Shown piece by piece: positions 7,459 through 17,221 of a DNA stretch of 34,985 nucleotides (positions are counted from its first letter, which is position 1; each line of letters starts with the position of its first letter). The notes beneath the pieces are model-generated. The model worked only from the letters and a program-made list of their open reading frames with translations. It did no database searches and had not been told where the DNA came from. This stretch comes from Methyloprofundus sp. (GTDB lineage: Bacteria; Pseudomonadota; Gammaproteobacteria; Methylococcales; Methylomonadaceae), in contig JACUUF010000029.1 of the NCBI GenBank assembly GCA_014859465.1, forward strand, positions 1 through 34,985. The letters are read 5' to 3'. The position numbers and the translations under genes are program-made.

Positions 7459-7687
7459 TACTTATAAGTCAAAAATAGTATGATCTGTAATGAATATAAC
7501 AAACATTATCTGATGTTGAGCCATGGGCGTCGTTACCGCAGGAACATACAGGGTCTTTAGAATTTGAAGAATTAAGTGCTAGATATGGCAGGGAGTGATG
7601 GCCGATTGTAATTATCTTAAGCTCGGTAGGGGTGACGAAGGAGCCCTAACAAATGAACGGCATGAGGCGATGGTAGCCATGTGTTTT

Positions 7688-7705
7688 TGCTTGCCATTGC
7701 AAGCA
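7688..7705. repeat. Stem-loop downstream of ctaG
   Basis: Perfect 7-bp stem TGCTTGC/GCAAGCA with loop CATT, about 12 bases past the ctaG stop on the minus strand. It may stop or stabilise that transcript, but read in the ctaG direction it is followed by AAAAAC, not a U-tract, so intrinsic termination is doubtful. Confidence 0.35.
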
Positions 7706-7717
7706 TAATTTCTGTCC

Positions 7718-8620
7718 TTACGGCGCATAACGAGTTTTTTTATCTTTTCTTGTCCACAAGAAAAATACCACCGCTGTGCCAATCAAGCCCATCATGCCTC
7801 CTGGCCCCCAGACGATAATGCCGCCTAGTTGCTGGTCGAGCATCATGGCAATATCTAAGCGCCCGTCTAATACATCATAAGCGGCATAAATAGGGTCTTT
7901 TTTTAAGGTAATGAGGGCACCAATAATGGTGTTAGGAATAGTCACTAGCCATAAAATAATGATGCGTACTCCAAAAGGAATGCGGGCTGATTTTTGTCTC
8001 GGATCGCAAATTAACCACCAGAAAAAGAAGCCGGTAATAATCATCGTGGCGTGCATAGTATTATGCAGCGATTGGTCTGCAAGGGCTTGATTATGTAGGC
8101 TAGGTATTTGCCAGATTAATAAAGTCGCGATAAACAGCACCGAGGCGATAATAGGGTGTCCAAAAAATTGGTACAGCGATTGTATGACTTTGTTTCTAAT
8201 AATCGGTGTGAGAATGCCGTGCCGTACTATTTTCGGCAGGCCTTGTAATAAAGGCGCAAGAGGCATGCTTAAGATCAGTAGCAAAGGCCCTAAGCCGCGC
8301 ATCAATAAATGTTCGATTTGATGAAAAAACAAGAAGTGTTCTGACAGTGGCTCTAGCGGAGATTGCAAGGCAATAACAAAGCAGAGCATGCCGAGCAGAA
8401 AGGTAAGGGTTTGTCCTATACTCACCGGGCGACCTATTTCGCGCCTTTTAGCGCGACCACGGAAATAAACCACGACGGTGAGTAGCATCGGAATGGCAAC
8501 TTCTGGTGTATAAATCCAAGCAGACCAAATAGGTTGCCACGGTCTAATTTCACCGTGGGCAAAGCTCAGTAACGGGAAAACAGAGAGGCAGAGAGCGATA
8601 AGGAGTTTTATAGGTAACAC
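7718..8620 (-). CDS. ctaG: CtaG-type (caa3_CtaG) cytochrome oxidase assembly membrane protein
   Basis: A 300-residue polytopic protein of the caa3_CtaG family, thought to help assemble the copper centre of cytochrome c oxidases. An N-terminal signal (cleavage near FAHG, residue 22) is followed by about seven hydrophobic segments. Conserved His-bearing stretches are visible (FHQIEHLLMRG near 98-108, LHNTMHATMI near 185), which may bind metal. The start is a GTG at 8620 without a strong ribosome site; no in-frame ATG upstream fits. It is the last gene on the minus strand after dxs, separated by a 40-nt palindrome, so it may be a separate unit. This family is distinct from the Cox11-type CtaG despite the shared name. 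No oxidase subunits lie nearby. Confidence 0.8.
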   Translation of the reverse strand: MLPIKLLIALCLSVFPLLSFAHGEIRPWQPIWSAWIYTPEVAIPMLLTVVVYFRGRAKRREIGRPVSIGQTLTFLLGMLCFVIALQSPLEPLSEHFLFFHQIEHLLMRGLGPLLLILSMPLAPLLQGLPKIVRHGILTPIIRNKVIQSLYQFFGHPIIASVLFIATLLIWQIPSLHNQALADQSLHNTMHATMIITGFFFWWLICDPRQKSARIPFGVRIIILWLVTIPNTIIGALITLKKDPIYAAYDVLDGRLDIAMMLDQQLGGIIVWGPGGMMGLIGTAVVFFLWTRKDKKTRYAP

Positions 8621-8647
8621 GTTTGCTTTTTATCTAAGTGTGGAAGG

Positions 8648-8687
8648 TTGCTTGGGATTCGCTTATTAATAAGCGAATCCCAAGCAA
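8648..8687. repeat. 40-nt perfect palindrome between dxs and ctaG
   Basis: TTGCTTGGGATTCGCTTATT is followed at once by its exact reverse complement, giving 20 bp per arm and no spacer. It sits just after the dxs stop. No U-tract follows on either strand, so it is not a canonical terminator, although such a stem would strongly fold in RNA. It could protect the 3' end of the long hopanoid transcript or be an extragenic palindromic element. Confidence 0.85.
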
Positions 8688-8692
8688 GAGGG

Positions 8693-10555
8693 TTATGCGC
8701 AGAATGTTTCAATACTAGCGACAATACCTTGAGTATCTAAACCACAGTCTGTTAATAATTGTTCGCGTGTGCCTTGTTCGACATAGGCATCAGGTAGAGC
8801 AATATTTAATACAGGCATAAGAATGCGCTGTGCTTGTAAAAATTCATTAACTGCACTGCCCGCACCACCGGCAAGAGCATTTTCTTCAATAGTGACAAGG
8901 ACATCATGCGTTTTAGCCATGGCTAAAATCATGTCTGCATCAATCGGCTTAATAAAACGCATATTAACCACGCTTGCACCTAATTGTTTTCCGGCTTCAA
9001 GTCCAGGGGACACCATGCTACCCCAAGCGAGAATGGCAATGCGTCCACCGTGATGGCGTATTTCGGCTTTACCAATGGCTAACGTATCTAGCGTAGTATT
9101 CACCACTGTGCCTGGGCCTTTGCCACGCGGGTAGCGCACTGAGGCGGGGCCTTCATAATGATAGCCTGTGCTTAGCATTTGCCGACATTCATTTTCATCA
9201 GCGGGTGCCATGATCAGCATGTTGGGTATACAGCGTAAGAAGCTGTAATCAAAGCTGCCGGCATGTGTTGGGCCATCAGGGCCTACTAAGCCGGCGCGAT
9301 CTATGGCAAATAAGACATCTAGGTTTTGGATGGCAACATCATGAATGAGTTGATCATAAGCGCGTTGCAAAAAGGTAGAATAAATTGCAACGACGGGTTT
9401 TGCGCCTTGACAGGCTTGCCCAGCCGCTAAAGTAACGGCATGTTGCTCGGCAATGGCTACGTCAAAATAGCGCTTTGGGAAACGTTCCGAGTATTCAACC
9501 ATGCCTGAACCTTCGCGCATAGCAGGCGTGATGGCAAGTAGGCGCTCATCTTTTTCTGCCATATCACATAACCAGCGGCCAAATACTTGAGTATAAGTCG
9601 GGTGAGGTGAGGGGGGGGATTTAGGTAATGAATCTTTTGTGCGATCAAAGGCGGGAACGGCATGATAGGCTAATGCATCTTTTTCAGCAGGCGCATAGCC
9701 TTTACCTTTTTTGGTAACAATATGTAAAAATACTGGGCCAGAAAGCGCTCTTAGCTTTTCTAAGGTAGGCACTAACATATCTAAATCGTGCCCATCAATA
9801 GGACCGATATAGTTAAAGCCTAGTTCTTCAAATAAAGTGCCAGGTATAACCATGCCTTTAACATGCTCTTCAGTTTTGCGCGCTAGTTCCCAAACCGCCG
9901 GTAAGCTACTTAATACTCTTTTACTTTCTTCGCGTACCGAGGAGTATAGTCTGCTGGAGATGATTTTGGTGAAGTAGTTATTCATTGCGCCAACATTAGG
10001 CGAAATAGCCATGTCATTGTCATTAAGAATAACCAATAAATTCGCATCAATGGAGCCTGCATGATTCATTGCTTCAAAAGCCATGCCGCCAGTGATGCTG
10101 CCATCACCAATAATAGCTACCATGCGGCTATCATCGCCTTTTAATTGAGCGGCAATGGCCATGCCTAGGGCGGCGCTAATTGAGGTACTAGAGTGACCTA
10201 CACCGAAAGCATCGTATTCGCTTTCTTTACGTTTAGGAAAGGCTGATACGCCATCTTTGGTGCGAATGGTGGTCATGCGTTCTTTACGACCCGTCAGAAT
10301 TTTATGCGGGTAAGCTTGATGACCTACATCCCATACTAGTTGGTCTTGAGGCGTGTTGTAGACATAATGTAAAGCTATGGTTAATTCAACGGTGCCTAAG
10401 CCGGCAGAAAAATGACCTCCTGATAAGCTGACCGAGTGAGTTAAAAATTCACGTAGTTCTTTAGCCAACGGTTTTAATTGTTCTTTGGGCAGTTGACGCA
10501 CATCTTCCGGTAGGTTGATGGTATTTAACAATGGGTAGTTTTCTTCAATATTCAT
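8693..10555 (-). CDS. dxs: 1-deoxy-D-xylulose-5-phosphate synthase
   Basis: Joins pyruvate and glyceraldehyde 3-phosphate to DXP with thiamine diphosphate, the entry step of the MEP isoprenoid pathway. The protein has 620 residues, equal to the E. coli enzyme. Key features are in place: His48 in [21 protein letters not shown] (76-90), the ThDP motif [18 protein letters not shown] (150-167) and Glu369 in AIAEQHAV. The transketolase-type pyrimidine domain and C-terminal domain are complete. AAGGA lies 9 bases before ATG 10555. It follows hpnO by 12 bp and is evidently co-transcribed with the hopanoid genes, so the operon supplies its own precursor flux. Expect another copy elsewhere if this one is operon-dedicated; that cannot be seen here. 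Confidence 0.96.
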   Translation of the reverse strand: MNIEENYPLLNTINLPEDVRQLPKEQLKPLAKELREFLTHSVSLSGGHFSAGLGTVELTIALHYVYNTPQDQLVWDVGHQAYPHKILTGRKERMTTIRTKDGVSAFPKRKESEYDAFGVGHSSTSISAALGMAIAAQLKGDDSRMVAIIGDGSITGGMAFEAMNHAGSIDANLLVILNDNDMAISPNVGAMNNYFTKIISSRLYSSVREESKRVLSSLPAVWELARKTEEHVKGMVIPGTLFEELGFNYIGPIDGHDLDMLVPTLEKLRALSGPVFLHIVTKKGKGYAPAEKDALAYHAVPAFDRTKDSLPKSPPSPHPTYTQVFGRWLCDMAEKDERLLAITPAMREGSGMVEYSERFPKRYFDVAIAEQHAVTLAAGQACQGAKPVVAIYSTFLQRAYDQLIHDVAIQNLDVLFAIDRAGLVGPDGPTHAGSFDYSFLRCIPNMLIMAPADENECRQMLSTGYHYEGPASVRYPRGKGPGTVVNTTLDTLAIGKAEIRHHGGRIAILAWGSMVSPGLEAGKQLGASVVNMRFIKPIDADMILAMAKTHDVLVTIEENALAGGAGSAVNEFLQAQRILMPVLNIALPDAYVEQGTREQLLTDCGLDTQGIVASIETFCA

Positions 10556-10567
10556 AATGTGCGTTCC

Positions 10568-11959
10568 TTATGCCTCTTTTTTTGCTTTAAGTGCGTGGCT
10601 GGCTAGGTTTTTACCTAGTGTCCAAATTGAGCCAGGGACTTTGTGAGTGTCGGCAATGGCGTGTTCGAATGAATTGACAATCCAGTCGCGATCCTTGGTG
10701 GTTAAATTAAGTGGTGGCAACAATTTGACTACGTTCATGCCGTGTCCAGCCACTTGCGTAAGTAAATGATGTTCTTTAAATAAAGGGATGGTAACCATTT
10801 GGCAGAATAAGCCTTTATTGGCTGCTTCAAGCGCTGCCCATGCTGCTTTCAGTGTTAAACTTTTTGGTGCTTGAAACTCAATGGCAACCATTAAACCCTT
10901 GCCGCGAGCTTCTTTTAGAAATTCATATTTTGGGCTCATTGCATTGATACTGCTAATGATGTCGGCACCGACGCGTGCGCAATTTTCGACTAATTGCTCA
11001 TCTTCGATAACCTGGAGTGTGGCCAGACCAGCGGCCATTGCCATATTATTTTTGGAGAAGGTGGAGCCATGCACTACCGCTCTATCCATGCGATTAAATA
11101 CAGTATCCATAATTTTACTGGTCATAGCAACGCCACCTACTGGCGCAAAACCACCAGATAAGGCTTTTGCCATGCAAATCATATCGGGTTTGACGCCCCA
11201 ATGATCAATCGCCCAAAATTTTCCGGTACGTCCGATACCGGTTTGTACTTCATCTGCGACAAATAGCGTGCCGTATTTTTTACATAAGCGCTCGACTTCA
11301 GGTAAATAGTTATCATCAGGCATATTAACGCCTTTGCCTTGTATCGGTTCAACAATAAACGCTGCGACATCTTTATTAATCAGGGCGTTTTCTAATGCTT
11401 CAAGATTATTAAACGGAACGGATTCACAGCCCGGTAGAAAAGGGCCAAAGCCTTCGCGGAAGACTGCTTCGCCTACCAAAGATAAAGACCCCATTGTTAA
11501 ACCATGATAGCCATGGTCACAGAAGACGATTTTTTCGCGCTTTGTGGTGTAGCGTGCAAATTTAATTGCAGCCTCTACAGATTCTGTACCTGAATTACAG
11601 AAGAACATCTTGCTTAGATTGTCAGGCGTTGTCTGTAAAATCTTTTTAGCCAATAAACCACTTAATAAAGAAACATCCATCTGCACCAAGTTAGGTAGTT
11701 CTAATGTCAGTGTTTCTTGTAGTGCGCTAACTACGGTTGGGTGATTGCGACCAACGGCAAAGACGCCAAAGCCACTGAGGCAGTCTAAATATTCTTGGTT
11801 ATCTTGATCATATAAATATTGCCCGATAGCTTTCGTGTAGGTGCGATCATAGCCGATAGTCTGCAGTACCCGAACCATTTGATTGTTCAAGTATTTTTCA
11901 TGCAGCTCAAATTTTTCTGGGTTATGTTGAGTAAATAGTTCAGCAATACTAAAGGACAT
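10568..11959 (-). CDS. hpnO: Hopanoid aminotransferase HpnO (class III, PLP-dependent)
   Basis: A 463-residue class III aminotransferase in the hopanoid operon. HpnO family members turn the terminal hydroxyl-derived position of bacteriohopanepolyols into an amine, giving aminobacteriohopanetriol. PLP features are visible: CNSGTESVEAA (121-131), the cofactor-binding Asp236 in FVADEVQTGIG, and the Schiff-base lysine Lys265 in CMAKALSGGF. It lies 21 bp after hpnN and 12 bp before dxs. The assignment rests on family resemblance plus context; an ornithine or acetylornithine aminotransferase would look similar, but its place between hpnN and dxs makes HpnO the better call. The weak ribosome site (GAAGATAGCC) hints at translational coupling to hpnN. 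Confidence 0.9.
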   Translation of the reverse strand: MSFSIAELFTQHNPEKFELHEKYLNNQMVRVLQTIGYDRTYTKAIGQYLYDQDNQEYLDCLSGFGVFAVGRNHPTVVSALQETLTLELPNLVQMDVSLLSGLLAKKILQTTPDNLSKMFFCNSGTESVEAAIKFARYTTKREKIVFCDHGYHGLTMGSLSLVGEAVFREGFGPFLPGCESVPFNNLEALENALINKDVAAFIVEPIQGKGVNMPDDNYLPEVERLCKKYGTLFVADEVQTGIGRTGKFWAIDHWGVKPDMICMAKALSGGFAPVGGVAMTSKIMDTVFNRMDRAVVHGSTFSKNNMAMAAGLATLQVIEDEQLVENCARVGADIISSINAMSPKYEFLKEARGKGLMVAIEFQAPKSLTLKAAWAALEAANKGLFCQMVTIPLFKEHHLLTQVAGHGMNVVKLLPPLNLTTKDRDWIVNSFEHAIADTHKVPGSIWTLGKNLASHALKAKKEA

Positions 11960-11980
11960 GGCTATCTTCGAATTTCAGTG

Positions 11981-14596
11981 TTAAAGAGTAATTGTTTTGT
12001 TACTAAACGCAGGCAGTACCACTAAGGTACAAATTAAGGTAAAGCTAATGCCGACGGCTAAGGTGATACCCATGCTGGATATACCAAAATGAGGGATTAA
12101 AGCTAAACTGACAAAGCTACTCATGGTGGTAATCGAGCTAAACGTAACGCCACGGGCGGTGCTGGTTTGCAGTATGTGCTGATTATCCTCAAGTTGCTCA
12201 TGTAGGCAATGCATAATATGGATGCCGCTATCTACCCCCATACCTAAAAGTAAGGGAAGGGCGATTATATTAGCAAAATTAAAAGGAATGCCAAGTAAAA
12301 CATTAACGCTACAAGTAAGTAAAGACGCTAAAATCAAAGGGCCTAGGACAAGTAAGGTTTTGTGAACGCTTTTTAATAAGAATAATAACAAGACCGTGAT
12401 TAATGCAAATGAGCTGCTAAAAGCCATTAAAAAGGCGTTGACTACAGCTTGTCCAGACGCTAAGTCGCCAACAGGTAAGCCAACAGCAGTAGGCTCAACA
12501 TTTTGTACATCCAGGGCGAAGCGTTTTAAATTAGCCGGAATATTTAAGTCTTGCTTAGGTAATATCATGATCCGATAAATGCCGCTAGGGCTTAACCATT
12601 GCGTGCTTATATAGTCGGGTAGATTATTTAAGTCAAACTCATAAGCGCCTAAGCTTTGGCTTAAAGTGCTGATAGTGTGCGGTAATAGACCTAAAATACT
12701 GTTATCTAATGCGTTGTTTAATTGCGTTGGGTTGGCCGATTGTTGTAGGCTGATTTTATATTGTTCGATACTGGTGTTAAGGGTCATGAGAGTTTCGGTA
12801 TCTATCCCAGATTGATTGTTAGCCAGTATAGTGTTTAGTGTGTTTTGAAATTTGCTGAGTACTTTTTCTGTGTCAGAGGGCGTTAAGATTCCGTTAAACT
12901 GACTCAATTGAGGGCCTAGAAGCATATTTAGGTCTTCAATAATCAAGAGTTTTTCTTCTTGGTCAGGCGCAACTAAATTTTCTAGTGTTACCGTGCTATT
13001 GACGGTTGCTAATTGTTTTAATCGCTGCGCGAGTGCGTGGGCTTCTTCAGTGCTATTACATAAAGCATTGAGTGCATAGGGAGAGTCTGTTGTTGATGTC
13101 AGTAGCTCTTTAAAGGCGATTACAGATGGAGAGGTTGGGTTGCGCATATTGACGGGGTTAGAGTCAAAAGTGATGTAAGGCGTAGCAAATAAACACGCAA
13201 CCCCGAGCGTAAGGCTGATGATGCGAATCACTTTTTTGTGGCGTAAAGGCGCAGTTTGCAGCCAACTAGTTTGTTCGCTGCTTTCAAATGCGTGTGCCTT
13301 TTTTAAATGTAATAGACTTAATAGCGCAGGTAAGAAGACTAAAGATAAGCCTAGGCCAATAAACATGCTGACGCCGGAGATTAATCCAAGTTCAGAGACG
13401 CCTTTGTAATCGGTAGGTACGAATGCAAAAAAGCCGATTGCTGTGGTTAGCGCACAAAGAAATAAAGAAAAGCCCACGCTATGTAGCGCTTTTTTTATGG
13501 CAATGAAGTTACTATAATTTTTGCTAATTCCGTTGCGATAATGCAGGCTGACATGAATCGCAAAATCAACACCTAAACCGATATACAGTGCCGCAAAAGA
13601 AATGGAAATAACATTTAGATGGCCGATAGCAAGCGCGGCAAATCCAGCCGTTAGTGATAGCCCCATTAACAAGGTGATCAGCGTTGCAAACAGTAATTTA
13701 ACAGAGTGAAAGCAACGGAAAAGAATAAGCAGCACCAGAATGAGCGAGCCTATACCGCTTAATATGGCACCATCGCCAATGCTTTCTAATTCTTCATGCT
13801 GTAAAACAACATCCCCAGTAATATCAATAGTAAGGTCAGCCATCCCAGTGCTTAATTGCGCGGTGATTTCTCGGGCTTTTTCGACGGCCGCAGTTGCGGG
13901 CATCATGGAATAAAAGTCCCGTTTCGGTTTGGCAATAACGATACGCTGTGTTTTATTGGCAAGGCTATTGGAATTTAAAATAGTTTGCCAAGAGACATGA
14001 TAGCTTTTATTGGTAGCAGTATCGATAATCGCTCGGTTAATACTGCTGAGTAAAGCGGGTAAACTTTGGCTGATAACGCTATCTTGTTGTTCTAAGGCTT
14101 GCGTTAGAATTTCAAACAGGCCTGTTAAGTTATAATTTTGCGTAAGATAACCAATAAACGGCTGAGCATCAGTTAAATTAGACGCTAATTTTTCAAGTTC
14201 GGCGGGTGATAGATACAGTAATGCTTGCTGGCGGAAAAAGGCATTATCTTCTGGGATGTAGCTGGACTCGAAGTAGGGGCTGTTGTTTTCTAGCGCGCTT
14301 AGTAGTTGCGCGGCTGCAATTGCTGTTTCTTCTGGGGTTGGTGTTTTGACCACAAAAATGATGGCATCAGAATCTTGTGGAAAAGCCTCTTCGAAGCGTT
14401 TGGTATTTTTTTGAAACGGTAAGTCAGGCGAAAGCATTTCCGCTGAATTATTATTAACACCCAGATTATCTTTTACATAATAAAGGCTTAGCCCGCTTAT
14501 GAGCAGACTACTAATAACGATTAACCAAGCAAAGCGGACAATAAAACAGCCTTGCCATTCGAGTATTTTTGCTGAACGCGACATTTCTTGGCTCAT
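11981..14596 (-). CDS. hpnN: Hopanoid transporter HpnN (RND/MMPL family)
   Basis: An 871-residue inner-membrane RND-type protein. In Rhodopseudomonas, HpnN is needed to move hopanoids to the outer membrane. The topology is typical: one helix near residues 20-45, a large periplasmic domain, a block of helices about 270-430 (containing a GLGVDFAIHVSLHY motif), a second periplasmic domain, then a helix block from about 730 to the end with the matching GMGVDSGIHIMHCLHE motif. The two halves are internal repeats, as in all RND proteins. Its start overlaps the hpnG stop by 4 bp (ATGA), a sign of tight coupling. Length and place both agree with HpnN. Confidence 0.93.
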   Translation of the reverse strand: MSQEMSRSAKILEWQGCFIVRFAWLIVISSLLISGLSLYYVKDNLGVNNNSAEMLSPDLPFQKNTKRFEEAFPQDSDAIIFVVKTPTPEETAIAAAQLLSALENNSPYFESSYIPEDNAFFRQQALLYLSPAELEKLASNLTDAQPFIGYLTQNYNLTGLFEILTQALEQQDSVISQSLPALLSSINRAIIDTATNKSYHVSWQTILNSNSLANKTQRIVIAKPKRDFYSMMPATAAVEKAREITAQLSTGMADLTIDITGDVVLQHEELESIGDGAILSGIGSLILVLLILFRCFHSVKLLFATLITLLMGLSLTAGFAALAIGHLNVISISFAALYIGLGVDFAIHVSLHYRNGISKNYSNFIAIKKALHSVGFSLFLCALTTAIGFFAFVPTDYKGVSELGLISGVSMFIGLGLSLVFLPALLSLLHLKKAHAFESSEQTSWLQTAPLRHKKVIRIISLTLGVACLFATPYITFDSNPVNMRNPTSPSVIAFKELLTSTTDSPYALNALCNSTEEAHALAQRLKQLATVNSTVTLENLVAPDQEEKLLIIEDLNMLLGPQLSQFNGILTPSDTEKVLSKFQNTLNTILANNQSGIDTETLMTLNTSIEQYKISLQQSANPTQLNNALDNSILGLLPHTISTLSQSLGAYEFDLNNLPDYISTQWLSPSGIYRIMILPKQDLNIPANLKRFALDVQNVEPTAVGLPVGDLASGQAVVNAFLMAFSSSFALITVLLLFLLKSVHKTLLVLGPLILASLLTCSVNVLLGIPFNFANIIALPLLLGMGVDSGIHIMHCLHEQLEDNQHILQTSTARGVTFSSITTMSSFVSLALIPHFGISSMGITLAVGISFTLICTLVVLPAFSNKTITL

Positions 14597-15300
14597 TGAT
14601 TTTGGCTTATAAGTGGAAGTTGATAGGCAAGGTGTTTGAGTGTTTTGCTAGCGGCATTAAAATTTAAGCCTAATTTAATTAAGCGGGGAATTTCGCTCGG
14701 GTGAACGCATAAATAAAGTAGCAGTTTTGGTATAGATACTAAACCATGCTTTGCCATCGCATGGTTTATCGCCTGCGGTAAATCTAAGTTAGCGGGATCA
14801 ACAATACTACGTAAGGCGATAAAGGGTATCTGTGCTTGTTCAGCTATGCGTGCTACGGCACCACTTTCCATATCGACCGCTAGCGCTTGGCTTGTTTGGT
14901 AAAGTTCATTTTTTGCATCCGCTAAAGCGACCACTGAATTACTTTCTAATAGTGTGCCAGTATAATATTTTAGGCTATTTTTAAGTCGTTCTGCTATTTG
15001 CTTGGACCACTCGGTATGTGTGGTAATTAAGTTATTATCTTGAGTGAGTATGTGCTCAGGGATAATTAAGTCCCCTGCTTTTAAGTGGGGCGCTAAAGCG
15101 CCCGCACAACCCCAGCTGATCAATTGGGTTGCGCCTTGAGCTATGAGTTTTTGTGCGGCAATTTGTGCATTTTCAGAGCCTGAGCCGGATAGGGTAGCGA
15201 TTGTATTTTTAGCCACAGCAATACATTCACCCTGTTTTATTTTTATTTTTGTGAGGGTGTGTAGTTCTTCAGGTAAAGCAACAAGAATGCCAGTTATCAC
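14593..15300 (-). CDS. hpnG: Hopanoid-associated nucleoside phosphorylase HpnG
   Basis: A 235-residue protein of the PNP/UDP phosphorylase (MTAN-like) family. HpnG removes adenine from adenosylhopane, the product of HpnH, leaving a phosphoribosyl or ribosyl hopane that is processed to bacteriohopanetetrol. The nucleoside-binding motif VDMESGAVARIAEQ (about 141-154) with its Met-Glu pair is present, as is the glycine-rich start GSGSENAQIAA. The start is a GTG that overlaps the shc stop (GTGA), and its own stop overlaps the hpnN start. Its substrate partner hpnH lies just across the divergent promoter. Confidence 0.92.
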   Translation of the reverse strand: MITGILVALPEELHTLTKIKIKQGECIAVAKNTIATLSGSGSENAQIAAQKLIAQGATQLISWGCAGALAPHLKAGDLIIPEHILTQDNNLITTHTEWSKQIAERLKNSLKYYTGTLLESNSVVALADAKNELYQTSQALAVDMESGAVARIAEQAQIPFIALRSIVDPANLDLPQAINHAMAKHGLVSIPKLLLYLCVHPSEIPRLIKLGLNFNAASKTLKHLAYQLPLISQNQ

Positions 15301-17213
15301 GTTTTATTTTGCTCGTTTCTGTAGCGTGCTAAGGCCCATAATGGAAAGAATTTATCATAGCCGTGGTATTTCAAATAAAAAACCCGTGGAAAGCCAGGTG
15401 CTGTATGGCATTCATCTGCCCAGACACCATCTTCGGTTTGGCTGTTTAATAAATAGGTAATGCCTGCCTTTACTTCTGGCGTATTAATTTCGCCGGCCGC
15501 CATTAAAGCTAATAATGCCCATGCGGTTTGGAAGGCGGTGCTTGTATGGAATTGGCCGCGCAGGCTATCGTTTTCATAGCTTTGGTTGTCTTCACCCCAG
15601 CCGCCATTTTCATGCTGTACACTTTTTAACCAAGACGTCGCTTTGGTGTACATTGGATCTGATTTTGGGATGTTGGTATGTTCTAGTGCCATTAATACTG
15701 ACCAGACACCATAAATATAGTTGGTTCCCCAGCGACCAAACCATGAGCCGTCTGCCTCTTGTTCGCTACGAATATAATTAATGCAGCGCTGGTAAGCAGG
15801 CAGATACTCTTTGTGGTCTTGTGAAGCTTTAGCCATGAGCATGACGCAGCGAGCGCTAACATCGATAGTTGGCGGGTCTAATAGCGCACCGTGATCTGCA
15901 AAAGGAATTTCATTTAGATAATAATAGGTGTTATCTACATCAAACGCGCCATAGCCACCATTGGAAGCTTGCATGCCCACTATCCAGCGGGTCGCGCGAT
16001 GAATGGATTCGTGCATATCGGGTAGGCCGGAGGTGGCCATGCCAAAGGCGACTACCGCAGTATCATCGACATCGGGGTAATGCGGGTTTGCAAATTGAAA
16101 AGCCCAGCCGCCGCCCTGTAAATTAGGGCGCTGTATGCGCCAGTCTCCAGGTTCATTAGATAATTGTTTGGTTTTTAACCAGGCATAAGCGCGTTCTCTG
16201 TGTGCTTTTGTGCTGGCTAAGTCGGCTTCTTGCAAGGCTAATAAGGTTAAGCCTGTATCCCAAACAGGAGATAAGCAAGGTTGGCAATAAGCTTGGTTTT
16301 CTTTGATCACTAAAAGTTTATCAATGGCTTTGCGTGCGGTGATGACGCGTTCGTCATCGGCCGGTATACCAAGTAGTAGCATGGCTTCATAAGCATTGAC
16401 CATGGCCGGAAAAATACCACCTAAGCCATCTTCGCCATTTAATCTTTCAGTAAACCATTTGAGTGCTTTATCAACCGCATGGCGATGCATTTTGTCAGTA
16501 ATTAAGATTCTTGATTTACGTCCTAGTGCGTCTAAAAATAAAAAGAATTTATTGAGTAAGCCTCTTTCGGCAAAGTAATGTTGCTCTTTGTCAGGATGGA
16601 TAATAAAGAGCTCTAAAATATCAACATTAAGTGGATTTTTAGCCTTTGCTTCTAGTGTGCAAAGAATAAATAATGGCACCATAACGGTTCTTGACCAGTA
16701 AGACACCTTATCGATATGGAAAGGAAACCATTTGGGTAACAACATGATTTCCACGGGAATAAACGGTACGCCACGCCAAGGGAGTTGCTCGAAAATAGCA
16801 AGAGCGATGCGGGTAAAGACATTGGCTTTTGCGGCACCACCTTGGCTGAGGATATAGTCGCGTAAGCGAGCCATGTGAGGTAGGTCGATTTGGTCGCCAG
16901 CCATTTTTAAAGCATAGTAAACTTTGATACTACAACTAATGTCGCCAGCACCGCCACGGAATAAAGGATAGCTGCCGTCTTCGGACTGATTGGCGCGTAA
17001 ATAATTGGCAATTTTAGCTTGCAGTTCTGCGTCTATATCATCTAAATAATGCATCATCATGATGTATTCAGCTGGGATGGTGCAGTCTGCTTCCAGTTCA
17101 AAAATCCAATAGCCATCCTTGTGTTGCAAAGACAAAAGTTTGTCTTGTGCATTCTTTATGGCACTCTCTAAAGTACGAGTGTTGATCATGTTGTTGTAGT
17201 TTTCAGTAAACAT
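15297..17213 (-). CDS. shc: Squalene-hopene cyclase
   Basis: Cyclises squalene to hopene/hopanol at the inner membrane, the defining hopanoid step. The catalytic acid motif is DVDD (residues 381-384 counted from the chosen start), and several QW repeats are visible (GGWAFQFAN, GGYGAFDVDN, DGSWFGRWGTNY, GGWGEDNQSY, DGVWADE). About 638 residues, normal for the family. The start is uncertain: the frame extends upstream to TTG 17255, overlapping the squalene synthase gene, but I prefer ATG 17213, 8 bases after that gene's stop. ATG 17189 is also possible. None has a clear ribosome site, so translational coupling to the upstream gene is likely. The stop overlaps hpnG by 4 bp. Confidence 0.96.
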   Translation of the reverse strand: MFTENYNNMINTRTLESAIKNAQDKLLSLQHKDGYWIFELEADCTIPAEYIMMMHYLDDIDAELQAKIANYLRANQSEDGSYPLFRGGAGDISCSIKVYYALKMAGDQIDLPHMARLRDYILSQGGAAKANVFTRIALAIFEQLPWRGVPFIPVEIMLLPKWFPFHIDKVSYWSRTVMVPLFILCTLEAKAKNPLNVDILELFIIHPDKEQHYFAERGLLNKFFLFLDALGRKSRILITDKMHRHAVDKALKWFTERLNGEDGLGGIFPAMVNAYEAMLLLGIPADDERVITARKAIDKLLVIKENQAYCQPCLSPVWDTGLTLLALQEADLASTKAHRERAYAWLKTKQLSNEPGDWRIQRPNLQGGGWAFQFANPHYPDVDDTAVVAFGMATSGLPDMHESIHRATRWIVGMQASNGGYGAFDVDNTYYYLNEIPFADHGALLDPPTIDVSARCVMLMAKASQDHKEYLPAYQRCINYIRSEQEADGSWFGRWGTNYIYGVWSVLMALEHTNIPKSDPMYTKATSWLKSVQHENGGWGEDNQSYENDSLRGQFHTSTAFQTAWALLALMAAGEINTPEVKAGITYLLNSQTEDGVWADECHTAPGFPRVFYLKYHGYDKFFPLWALARYRNEQNKT

Positions 17214-17221
17214 TATATAAA

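Noticed and set aside
15515..16578. Several plus-strand open frames within the cyclase gene
   Set aside because: They are antisense frames of shc without ribosome sites or family features.
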